Positions 34,429 through 42,181 of a stretch of 64,000 nt of DNA are shown one piece after another (position 1 is the stretch's first letter; each line of letters starts with the position of its first letter). A program made the translations under genes and the position numbers. Source of the stretch: Crocinitomicaceae bacterium (GTDB lineage: Bacteria; Bacteroidota; Bacteroidia; Flavobacteriales_D; Crocinitomicaceae); contig JAKVAQ010000025.1 of the NCBI GenBank assembly GCA_022447665.1, positions 26,629 through 90,628 on the forward strand, in the 5' to 3' direction. The notes beneath the pieces are model-generated. The model had not been told where the DNA came from. It ran no database searches and worked only from the letters and a program-made list of their open reading frames with translations.

Positions 34429-36780
34429 TTAAAATTTAATCGTGTAAATGATGTTTGGTATCATAGAAAGCTGACGATCATATTCTATCGTATTCGTGCT
34501 TCCATTATACCATTCGGCTACTCTTGCCTGATTATTAGTTAAGTTCTGAACATCAATTTTAAATGAGTGACTCGCTCTTTTCATATCAACCCTGTAAGTA
34601 AGTCCTAGATTGAAAAAGAATAGATTATCGCCTTTTGCAGAAAAAGGATTATCGTGTTGAAGAACAGTATAGCCAGCATCTTGCGAAGCAGATAAATCGA
34701 TTGGCGTATAACGATTACCGCCAATCAGCGACAGCTTTCCATTGATTCCAAAGGTCTTATTGTAATTCTTCTTTTTACCAAATTTGAACTCCTTACCCAT
34801 GAGTATGTTAGTTGCGTAATTAGCATCGTATCGCGTATCTCTTTCTATTCCATCAGGCCCTGTATACTTTGATTTGTACAGCGAAGCTGTAGCTAAGAAA
34901 TAGAAGTCATTGTGAAAGAATCTTTCTAAGGTGAATTCCGCACCGTAATTTCTTCCCGTGCCTTCGTTAACTAGTGTGAAACCTGGAATGCCTGAAGAAT
35001 AGTTTATCGCAGAAAAAGTACTTGTAGAATCAGTAGATATTGGAACGTTGTACAAATGCTGGTAATAAAGCTCCGTTTTAAAATGAAGGTGCTCGTTTAC
35101 CCTGAAACCATATCCAATAACTGAATGCAAACTTTTAGTAAATCCTAAGTCTCTGTTAGGGTAAATAAAACTTCCATCTGGTTGAAGTTGATTGTATAAA
35201 TAGGTCGTATTCGATTCTAATCTGCTATGCATCCCTAGCCCAGCCGACATATTATGTCTTGGATTTATTTGCCAACGCATTCCTAATCTTGGCTCTACAG
35301 CATAATTATCATTCAATAAAAAGTGAGTGTAATGCAGTCCGGAAACAAAAGTTAACTCATTACTTGGTCTGTACTTCCAACTTATAAATGACTGCATCAT
35401 GTCTGAATTCCCTTTGGAATCTACTCTTCTAGTCATCTCTCCATCCTCATCATCGTAATCATCTTCAATAAAAAAGTTGTATTCAAAATGCGTGTAAGTC
35501 GCACCCAACTGAAAAATGTTTTTTGAGTTCATTTTATAATTAGCAATAACCTGTGCTTTGTATTGCGAATCTCTCCAACCTTGTCTTTCTGAAGGCTGTA
35601 AAACACTATCCTTTTCAATAAAGTACCCTTCTCCTCCATTAAATTGAGTTGAGGCAGAAATGTAACTCTTGAGATATAGCTTTGGATTAACAATGTAGGT
35701 ATGTTTTAAGCCTAACACGCCCATTTGAGCACCAAAATCATATTTACCCCACGCATTACCATCAGCATCCTCATAGGTTTGATCAATATTGCTCATGCCG
35801 CCGAAACCTATCAAAGCAAAGTTTCCTGCTTTTTTAGTGGGTAGCATAACTTTGAAAGCCGCGTCCTGATAAATTGGAATTCCATCAAAATCCAGAATCC
35901 CAGCTTTATCCAGTAATGCAATGGATGAATAACGATAATTCGCCAAGTACGAACCTCTATATCCTTTCTTAAAAGGACCTTCCAGTGTCGCATCCAAACC
36001 AATAACACCAGCAGAAAAACTATACTCTCTTTTCTCATTGTTTCCTTGACGCAGATTAACATCAAATACACCTGAAAGCGCATTACCATACTCTGGCGCA
36101 AAAGCGCCTGAAAAGAAGTCCGAATTAGCCAATACATTTCCATTTAATGCGGATATAGGGCCACCGGTGGCTCCATTGTTCGAAAAGTGATTCGGATTCG
36201 GAATATCAATTCCTTCCAATCGCCATAAAATTCCACGTGGTGAATTTCCTCTTACTACAATATCATTATCTCCTTCCGCATTTCCTGTTACGCCTGCAAA
36301 TCCAGAAACCATTCTTGCCGGATCATTCAAGGAACCAGCATACCTATTCGTTTCTTCAACAGTGAATGTTTTCGCACTTACCGTTGCCATTTTATTAATG
36401 GATTCAGATTTGTCCTTGACCGCATTTACGGTTACTTTACTTAAGGTGGTAATGTCTTCAACCATTGCTATATTCAAGACCTTTTCTTTTCCCGATTCTA
36501 CCAGAACAGAAGGCATATTAATAGTCTTGTAATTCGCACTGGTGATTTGAATATCAACTCGACCAACATCAACGTTTTCAATTTTAAAATCTCCATTAAC
36601 GTCCGAAATTGCGCCTTGTAACGGATCTGTACCAACAAGAACCACTTTTGCACCAATAATTGGCACTTTCGTATCAAAGTCTGCAATCGTTCCGCGAAGT
36701 GTTTGTTTTAACTCTTGAGCATTTAAAAAGGATGTTCCAAATAATGCCAGAATTAGAGGTAATAATTTTAGATGTCTCAT
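34429..36780 (-). CDS. TonB-dependent receptor of the sigma/FecR locus, lacking STN domain
   Basis: The 783-aa product starts at ATG 36780 (MRHLKLLPLILALFGTSFLNAQ, a good signal peptide); a start 21 bp upstream adds a charged leader and is less likely. It has a carboxypeptidase-regulatory domain (about 25-105), a plug (DNDIVVRGNSPRGILW, NVLANSDFFSGAF) and a barrel ending in YTIKF. It lacks an N-terminal STN domain. It is a paralogue of the receptor at 10591-12942. The 28-bp element at 36806-36833 sits just upstream, so it can be transcribed on its own under the locus sigma factor. The repeat-protein gene follows after 10 bp. Confidence 0.93.
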   Translation of the reverse strand: MRHLKLLPLILALFGTSFLNAQELKQTLRGTIADFDTKVPIIGAKVVLVGTDPLQGAISDVNGDFKIENVDVGRVDIQITSANYKTINMPSVLVESGKEKVLNIAMVEDITTLSKVTVNAVKDKSESINKMATVSAKTFTVEETNRYAGSLNDPARMVSGFAGVTGNAEGDNDIVVRGNSPRGILWRLEGIDIPNPNHFSNNGATGGPISALNGNVLANSDFFSGAFAPEYGNALSGVFDVNLRQGNNEKREYSFSAGVIGLDATLEGPFKKGYRGSYLANYRYSSIALLDKAGILDFDGIPIYQDAAFKVMLPTKKAGNFALIGFGGMSNIDQTYEDADGNAWGKYDFGAQMGVLGLKHTYIVNPKLYLKSYISASTQFNGGEGYFIEKDSVLQPSERQGWRDSQYKAQVIANYKMNSKNIFQLGATYTHFEYNFFIEDDYDDEDGEMTRRVDSKGNSDMMQSFISWKYRPSNELTFVSGLHYTHFLLNDNYAVEPRLGMRWQINPRHNMSAGLGMHSRLESNTTYLYNQLQPDGSFIYPNRDLGFTKSLHSVIGYGFRVNEHLHFKTELYYQHLYNVPISTDSTSTFSAINYSSGIPGFTLVNEGTGRNYGAEFTLERFFHNDFYFLATASLYKSKYTGPDGIERDTRYDANYATNILMGKEFKFGKKKNYNKTFGINGKLSLIGGNRYTPIDLSASQDAGYTVLQHDNPFSAKGDNLFFFNLGLTYRVDMKRASHSFKIDVQNLTNNQARVAEWYNGSTNTIEYDRQLSMIPNIIYTIKF

Positions 36781-36805
36781 TTCTTTTATTGTTGTCCGCA
36801 TTTAT

Positions 36806-36833
36806 GACAACTCAAAAAAACTTTACCCCTATT
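36806..36833 (-). promoter_or_regulatory. Candidate ECF sigma-dependent promoter of the receptor gene
   Basis: On the minus strand AATAGGGGTAAAGTTT is followed by three variable bases and TGAGTTGTC, ending 25 nt before the ATG at 36780. It agrees at 25 of 28 positions with 41072-41099. GGGGT, a 16-bp spacer and GTC fit an ECF -35/-10 pair. Confidence 0.75.
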
Positions 36834-36848
36834 AAAGAACTGAAAATT

Positions 36849-38705
36849 TTAGAAAAATCGAATACCCGCCTGAAAACCAAGCCAATAATTTAGCTTATGC
36901 GTTGACGTTTCCGTCGAACTAAAATCGTAAAAAGATCGATCTGCCCAATAAGATCCGTCAGATTTTTGATGCTGTAGATAATGGATGTTGAACTGCGGCC
37001 CTACATAAAGGAACATATACTTATTCAATTTGAAATCTATCGTTGGTGAAATAGAAACATTCTGAGAAGTTTGGTTCCAAATGAAAGCATCTTCAAAAAT
37101 CAAAGAATAATCAATGTCAATGCTTGTTCTAAATCTTTCAGAAAGGTTAAAATAAGTTCCTAATCCTAAACTCGGAGCATACATATTGGTTTCACCTAAA
37201 CGCACCCCAAATCCATAATTGTTATAGAGTCTTTGAGTTCCTGATTTGACTTTTAAATTGGCTTGTGTTAAAGAGTTTGTAGACAATTCACATGCGTGAT
37301 GACCTTCTTTCACGAAATTGATTAAGCCTATTTGTACTCCTCTAGATTTTTTAGCAATGTTAATTAATCCCAATTGAAGAATATTATTGTAGTCAGTTAT
37401 GTTAAGAATGGATGATATTTGAACTCCATAATTGATCCGTGAGATATTTGAAATTCCCGCCAATTGAACCCAGTTTCGACCATCTTTTGCCATATTGGCT
37501 ATGCCTGATATTTGGCCCCCGTATAAATCCTTTGTGGCCTCATTCACAATTCCCGCGAGCTGCAAACCAATTGAATTACCGGAAGCAAGATTGTAAATAC
37601 CCGACACCTGCAAGCCCGTGAATCCACCTCTGTTTAAATTGGCAATTCCTGCTCCCTGCAATCCGATAATGTCTTGCTTATTAGTATTAACTATTCCAGC
37701 TATTTGAGACCCATAAATATTTCCCGTTACCGCATTGTTAATTCCAGCAATTTGAACCCCAGTAACATCACCACCAACAATATTGGTTAACCCGCCCATT
37801 TGAAAATAGCGACAATCTCCTTTAACGATATTTAATAATCCACCAATCTCAGCCCCGTTAACACCGCTAGAATAACCAGATAAAATATTGAATGAAAAGT
37901 TATTCGTAATTAAAGCATTCGTTGAAAGATTTGAACCAATACTAACGGAAGGAACCAAAGAAATCTGAAAAATACGCTCCTCTTTAATTTCTTCAAGGTT
38001 CTCTCCATGGATATATGTTTCATCGGAAATAAGAATTCCTGAAATCGCTTTTTCTTCAAAAGTTTGGGGAACTCGACCTATTTCAATAGGGTCAATCTTA
38101 GCCATCTCATCAAGTTCCTTCACCAACTCAACATTTATTGTGCTAGCAGTATCGCTGCTCAGATCTATAACGATAACATGCTCATGATATCCTTTCTTTT
38201 TAAAATAGAGACTGCGTACATTGGATGCGTGAGGAACGGTTAAAGAATAATAACCTCTATCATCAGTAATTGCCGCGAACTTAGCCTCAACATCATAGAT
38301 ACTTGCACCTTTAATGTATTCTCCAGTTTCTTGATCTGTAATTTGTCCGGAGAAGGCATGAACTAGGTCTTTCTTCTTCCGCTCCCTAATCTCTTTCTTT
38401 TCTTCGTTTTTAAGAATTACAATATGATTTCCTACTTCTTTAAACCTTATCGTTTCATCAAATATCAAAGACAGTCCATAACCAATGGTTTCATTTTTTA
38501 AGTTGAGACTTACCAAACGATCTTCATCAATAATTTCAGGACTGTACGAAAACTGAACTTGAGTTAGAATCTCAATCTTTTCAAGAATTGTTTTAACGGG
38601 TGTATTCGTTATGGCGATAGTAACCTCCCTATCAAGCAAATCCCCTTTAGCCAAATTGACCAAAGGGGTAATAACAAAAAGTAAAGCTAAAAGATGTTTA
38701 GCCAT
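36849..38705 (-). CDS. STN-domain plus 16-residue-repeat fusion protein
   Basis: This 618-aa secreted protein has a signal peptide (about 1-20), then an STN (secretin/TonB short N-terminal) domain (about 25-100: VTIAITNTPVKTILEKIE, QVQFSYSPEII), a carboxypeptidase-regulatory domain (about 115-190: SGQITDQETGEYIKGASIY), a linker, and about ten 16-residue repeats (about 275-450, for example FTGLQVSGIYNLASGN) with a strand-rich C-terminal domain. STN domains normally sit on TonB-dependent receptors or secretins and contact FecR-type anti-sigma factors. Here the domain is on a repeat protein next to an STN-less receptor. Its start overlaps the fecR stop by 8 bp, so the two are translationally coupled. 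Confidence 0.85.
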   Translation of the reverse strand: MAKHLLALLFVITPLVNLAKGDLLDREVTIAITNTPVKTILEKIEILTQVQFSYSPEIIDEDRLVSLNLKNETIGYGLSLIFDETIRFKEVGNHIVILKNEEKKEIRERKKKDLVHAFSGQITDQETGEYIKGASIYDVEAKFAAITDDRGYYSLTVPHASNVRSLYFKKKGYHEHVIVIDLSSDTASTINVELVKELDEMAKIDPIEIGRVPQTFEEKAISGILISDETYIHGENLEEIKEERIFQISLVPSVSIGSNLSTNALITNNFSFNILSGYSSGVNGAEIGGLLNIVKGDCRYFQMGGLTNIVGGDVTGVQIAGINNAVTGNIYGSQIAGIVNTNKQDIIGLQGAGIANLNRGGFTGLQVSGIYNLASGNSIGLQLAGIVNEATKDLYGGQISGIANMAKDGRNWVQLAGISNISRINYGVQISSILNITDYNNILQLGLINIAKKSRGVQIGLINFVKEGHHACELSTNSLTQANLKVKSGTQRLYNNYGFGVRLGETNMYAPSLGLGTYFNLSERFRTSIDIDYSLIFEDAFIWNQTSQNVSISPTIDFKLNKYMFLYVGPQFNIHYLQHQKSDGSYWADRSFYDFSSTETSTHKLNYWLGFQAGIRFF

Positions 38706-39708
38706 TTTCTTTACAAGTTAGTATTTCCACCTCTTTCCCATCTTCACTTATGATCTCCCGATTTACTTCTAATGTAGCAGAGATTACCTCCAAAATACTC
38801 TCTAAATTTTCGTCTTTAAATGAGGCATTCAAAGGTAGATTTTCGCCACATTCCCACCTCACTTCTTTTTCATAAACTTCGGTTAAAACGGAACATACCT
38901 CGGTTATCATTTCGCCATTAAAATCAAGAATCCGATTTTTCCAGAAGAGATCTGTATTGGAAGTATTGGCTTCAACTTTTGTGATCTTTCCAGTTGAATT
39001 ATCAATGATTGCTTTTTCATTCTTCTCTAGGTAAACCTTGTCGTTTTTAGTGCTCACTTCCACTTTTCCTGAAGCAACAAACACCTCTGTTGTAGTTTCA
39101 GATTCATCAGCTTTAATATTAAACGATGTTCCCAAAACTCGAACTTCAAAATCATTTGGAAGATCAATGATAAATGGTTTTGTTTCATCTCTTTCAACAT
39201 CGAAAAATGCTTCACCCTTTAATTCTACTCTTCTTTCATTTCCTTCAAAATTTTCAGGGTATGAAATTATTGAGTTAGTATTCAGAGCTATCAAAGATCC
39301 ATCAGGTAATTCGGTTTCAAGCAACTCATTTTTTGCCTGTAGATTTGTCATTGAAATTGAATCATCTCCACCTGGACGGAAGAAAATACTTAGTCCAACC
39401 AGAATAATCACAGCCGCTGCAATTCCAATCCAAGTTCTGTTTTTTCTTGGAGCTAGCTTTACAACTTTATCATCAGAGATCTCTTCATTCACTTTTTTCC
39501 AAGCTTTATCCCCATCAACAACTACTGGTTTTATTTTAACCTGGCCTGTGATTTCCCAAATGGACTTTGTTTCTTCAAATGAAGATTTATTTGCTTCAGA
39601 ATCATTAATCCAACTCTCGACTTTGTCGGAAGTAGCTGTATCAAGCTCTCCTCCGAGGTAGGCGAATAAAATTCCCTCATTTATTTCTATGTATTCTTCT
39701 TTGCTCAT
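38698..39708 (-). CDS. FecR-family anti-sigma factor
   Basis: This 336-aa single-pass inner-membrane protein binds the ECF sigma factor on the cytoplasmic side and receives a signal in the periplasm. The N-terminal ~95 residues (YIEINEGILFAYLGGELD, WINDSEANKSSFEETKSIW) form the sigma-binding part, residues ~97-114 are the transmembrane helix (WIGIAAAVIILVGLSIFF), followed by the FecR domain (LPDGSLIALNTNSIISYP, RVELKGEAFFDVERD, FEVRVLGTSFNI) and a C-terminal DUF4974 domain (NASFKDENLESILEVISATL). It lies 12 bp after the sigma gene and overlaps the STN-fusion gene by 8 bp, so all three form one operon. Confidence 0.95.
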   Translation of the reverse strand: MSKEEYIEINEGILFAYLGGELDTATSDKVESWINDSEANKSSFEETKSIWEITGQVKIKPVVVDGDKAWKKVNEEISDDKVVKLAPRKNRTWIGIAAAVIILVGLSIFFRPGGDDSISMTNLQAKNELLETELPDGSLIALNTNSIISYPENFEGNERRVELKGEAFFDVERDETKPFIIDLPNDFEVRVLGTSFNIKADESETTTEVFVASGKVEVSTKNDKVYLEKNEKAIIDNSTGKITKVEANTSNTDLFWKNRILDFNGEMITEVCSVLTEVYEKEVRWECGENLPLNASFKDENLESILEVISATLEVNREIISEDGKEVEILTCKENG

Positions 39709-39720
39709 TTCTCCTTCCTC

Positions 39721-40281
39721 CTAAAATAAATCTTGCCCTAAAAAGATGATTAAACCTAAGACAGTTACAAATTCAGCCAGTTCAATTTTTAGGGATTTAA
39801 TTGCACTACTCATTTGATTTTCAACTGTCTTTACACTTATTTTTAGCTTCTCTGCTATCTCTTTGTATTTGAGTCCATCATATCTACTGAGTATAAATAT
39901 TTGTTTTCGTCCTTCAGGTAATTTATCAATAGCAGCCTTGATTTTTACATCAAGTTCATTCGCTTCGATCTCTTCTTCCACACTCACGTTTTGAGAATCA
40001 AGCTCACGTTTGTTATGCTCTTTATATGTCTCTTTTATTTTCAAGTGTTTCTGCTGGTTAAAGCACGCATTTTTTACCGCGCTGTATAAATACGATCGTA
40101 TTGATTTTTCAATTTTCGTGCGAGCCCTATTCTCCCATAGCTTCACAAATAGTGATTGTACTATTTCTTCGGCTTCTTCAAGATCTTTTACAATATGATT
40201 GGCGTATGCACACAACTCTTCGTAATGACCTTTAAATAGCTTTTCGAATTGTTGTATCGATATTTCTTGAATATTGTTCAA
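39721..40281 (-). CDS. ECF RNA polymerase sigma factor
   Basis: The 186-aa protein directs RNA polymerase to a small regulon. Sigma region 2 (about 10-80: FEKLFKGHYEELCAYANHIV, AEEIVQSLFVKLWENR) and region 4 (about 120-170: LPEGRKQIFILSRYDGLKY with the helix-turn-helix YKEIAEKLKISVKTVENQM) match the Bacteroides-expansion ECF group that works with FecR proteins. The C-terminus ends in a hydrophobic stretch (VLGLIIFLGQDLF). It starts the sigma-FecR-STN operon and lies 36 bp behind the head-GIN gene, so transcription from the upstream ECF-type promoter could also reach it. Confidence 0.95.
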   Translation of the reverse strand: MNNIQEISIQQFEKLFKGHYEELCAYANHIVKDLEEAEEIVQSLFVKLWENRARTKIEKSIRSYLYSAVKNACFNQQKHLKIKETYKEHNKRELDSQNVSVEEEIEANELDVKIKAAIDKLPEGRKQIFILSRYDGLKYKEIAEKLKISVKTVENQMSSAIKSLKIELAEFVTVLGLIIFLGQDLF

Positions 40282-40288
40282 ACCAAGG

Positions 40289-40296
40289 CAAATGTA
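40289..40296 (-). promoter_or_regulatory. Promoter -7 element TACATTTG
   Basis: The minus strand reads TACATTTG, 7 nt before the sigma-factor ATG at 40281. It would give the operon a basal, housekeeping promoter. Confidence 0.5.
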
Positions 40297-40317
40297 AGTA
40301 TTTGAAGAGTATAATTT

Positions 40318-41043
40318 CTAGAACGGCCTAACATCTCCAGAGCCTGTAATATCAGTATTTACAGTCGGATAGCCCATATACCTCACATCACCAGAACCTG
40401 AAATCTCAACATCTAACGAATTAATAACATTTAGCTTAGCATTACCTGATCCTGAAATTTTAACTTTAGAATCGGTCGTTGGCATATCAACTAAATTCAA
40501 ATCTCCACTTCCAGAAATTCGAATATCCTGAGTTGATGTTGTTTCCGCACTGGAAACTTCCACATCACCAGAACCAGAAATATCAAGAGTAAAATCATTT
40601 GTAATAATATTCTGAAAATATAGGTCACCACTGCCACTAACTTCAATGTCAAAAGAACCACTTGTAAAAGTATCATTAGACGATATATTTCCCGCTCCAG
40701 AAACCTCAACACTTAACAAAGATGGCATAGTAACATAAACATTGATTCCTGAAGTTTTTCTAATACTCGTGTTCTTTTTTAACCCAATTTCCAATTCACT
40801 TCCTTGCACCTTAGTTTCCACCAGAGGAAGAATGTTTTCATCAGTTTCCACTCTTACTAAATAGTCGGAACCTTGACTTATAAACACATCTGCTGAGCCA
40901 CTTAGCTCTATCTTATCAAAACCTTCTAAGGTTCGATTTTCGGAAACAATTACTCCATTTCCTTTTACATTTTTTTCTTTATTACATGATATGAAAGCGA
41001 TTAAACCAATCATGAATAATCCAGTAATTTTTAAAGTTTTCAT
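40318..41043 (-). CDS. Head-GIN-domain (DUF2807) lipoprotein
   Basis: The start at ATG 41043 gives 241 aa with a lipoprotein signal (MKTLKITGLFMIGLIAFISC, Cys 20); a start 33 bp upstream falls between the promoter and the Shine-Dalgarno region. The mature part has the DUF2807 pattern of short strands ending in SGSGD, which recurs at least seven times (VEVSGSGDLYF, LDISGSGDVEV, VKISGSGNAKL) and suggests a beta-helix or adhesive sheet. The upstream element at 41072-41099 nearly matches the one before the receptor gene, which ties this gene to the sigma regulon. Ligand unknown. Confidence 0.88.
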   Translation of the reverse strand: MKTLKITGLFMIGLIAFISCNKEKNVKGNGVIVSENRTLEGFDKIELSGSADVFISQGSDYLVRVETDENILPLVETKVQGSELEIGLKKNTSIRKTSGINVYVTMPSLLSVEVSGAGNISSNDTFTSGSFDIEVSGSGDLYFQNIITNDFTLDISGSGDVEVSSAETTSTQDIRISGSGDLNLVDMPTTDSKVKISGSGNAKLNVINSLDVEISGSGDVRYMGYPTVNTDITGSGDVRPF

Positions 41044-41071
41044 TGTATAAATTTTGTCTCGTTTATTAGAG

Positions 41072-41099
41072 GACAACTCACTGAAACTTTACCCCTATT
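41072..41099 (-). promoter_or_regulatory. Candidate ECF sigma-dependent promoter of the head-GIN gene
   Basis: The minus strand carries AATAGGGGTAAAGTTT, three variable bases and TGAGTTGTC, ending 29 nt before the ATG at 41043. It differs from 36806-36833 only in the three middle bases. Confidence 0.75.
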
Positions 41100-41233
41100 G
41101 AATTTTAAGAATATTTTTAATCCGTTTATAATTGGCTGATAATCTGAGTTTAAAAATTCTAAAACAATCGCATATAAACAAAATAGATTTGACATTTAAA
41201 TCAATGACACGTAATTAATCCTTCCTTTTCCGT

Positions 41234-41241
41234 TACTTTCG
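41234..41241 (+). promoter_or_regulatory. Promoter -7-like element TACTTTCG
   Basis: TACTTTCG, a one-base variant of TAnnTTTG, lies 28 nt upstream of the gldA GTG. Confidence 0.5.
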
Positions 41242-41269
41242 TAGTACAACCTGATTTAAACTCATTTTT

Positions 41270-42181
41270 GTGTCCATAGAAGTAAAAAATGTATTCAAAT
41301 ATTACGGTGAACAAGCCGCTTTGAACGACGTTAGTTTTAAAATTAATAGCGGAGAAATTGTAGGTTTCTTAGGGCCGAATGGTGCTGGTAAATCTACAAT
41401 GATGAAGATTATTACTTGCTATATTCCTAAAAGTAGTGGTGAGGTTAAAGTTTGCGGATTGGATGTTGATGAAGAATCTATTGAGGTAAGAAAAAAGGTA
41501 GGTTATTTACCAGAACACAATCCTCTTTACTTGGACATGTACGTAAAGGAATACCTAGACTTTGTAGCCAGCATCTACAAAATCCCTAATAAAAAAGAGC
41601 GCATAGCTGAAATGATTGAATTGGTTGGACTTCAAAAAGAACAACGCAAAAAAATTGGGGCGCTTTCAAAGGGTTATCGTCAACGTGTTGGGTTAGCTCA
41701 GGCAATTATTCATGACCCTGAGGTATTGATATTGGATGAGCCTACTTCTGGACTTGACCCTAACCAATTGGTTGATATCCGAAAACTGATTCTAGACATT
41801 GGCAAAACGAAAACCGTCATGCTTTCAACGCATATTATGCAAGAGGTAGAGGCAATTTGCGACCGTGTTATCATTATCAAGGAAGGGCAATTAGTAGCCG
41901 ATGCTGAGGCGAAAGAAATTCAAAAAGAAGCGAGCAAAGAAGAACAAACTGTGCTCGTAGAATTCGACAAAGAAACAACTCGTTCACAACTCAATAAAAT
42001 TGACGGTATCAATAATGTGCGTGAAGTTGCCGAAAATAAATGGCTACTATCAACGAATCAAACGGAAGATATTCGTCCAGTGATTTCGAAGTTTGCCCAA
42101 GACAATGGACTGCTTGTTCTCACGATGAACAAAGAGGAAAAATCTATGGAAGAAGTGTTCAAAGAGTTGACAAAGGAATAA
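41270..42181 (+). CDS. gldA: Gliding-motility ABC transporter ATPase GldA
   Basis: The 303-aa protein is the ATPase of the GldA-GldF-GldG transporter, needed for gliding in Flavobacterium johnsoniae. It starts with GTG at 41270 (MSIEVKNVFKYYGEQAALND). Walker A is GPNGAGKST (about 36-44), the signature LSKGYRQRVGLAQAI, Walker B VLILDEPTSGLDP and the switch STHIMQEVEAI. The C-terminal ~70 residues match the extension of GldA rather than generic ABC ATPases. gldF and gldG are not nearby, as is usual. The stop abuts the stop of the convergent aspartate kinase gene. Confidence 0.92.
   Translation: MSIEVKNVFKYYGEQAALNDVSFKINSGEIVGFLGPNGAGKSTMMKIITCYIPKSSGEVKVCGLDVDEESIEVRKKVGYLPEHNPLYLDMYVKEYLDFVASIYKIPNKKERIAEMIELVGLQKEQRKKIGALSKGYRQRVGLAQAIIHDPEVLILDEPTSGLDPNQLVDIRKLILDIGKTKTVMLSTHIMQEVEAICDRVIIIKEGQLVADAEAKEIQKEASKEEQTVLVEFDKETTRSQLNKIDGINNVREVAENKWLLSTNQTEDIRPVISKFAQDNGLLVLTMNKEEKSMEEVFKELTKE

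Noticed and set aside
39038..39661. 207-codon plus-strand frame opposite fecR
   Set aside because: Shadow of the FecR reading frame; Ser/Phe-rich with no signal or motif.
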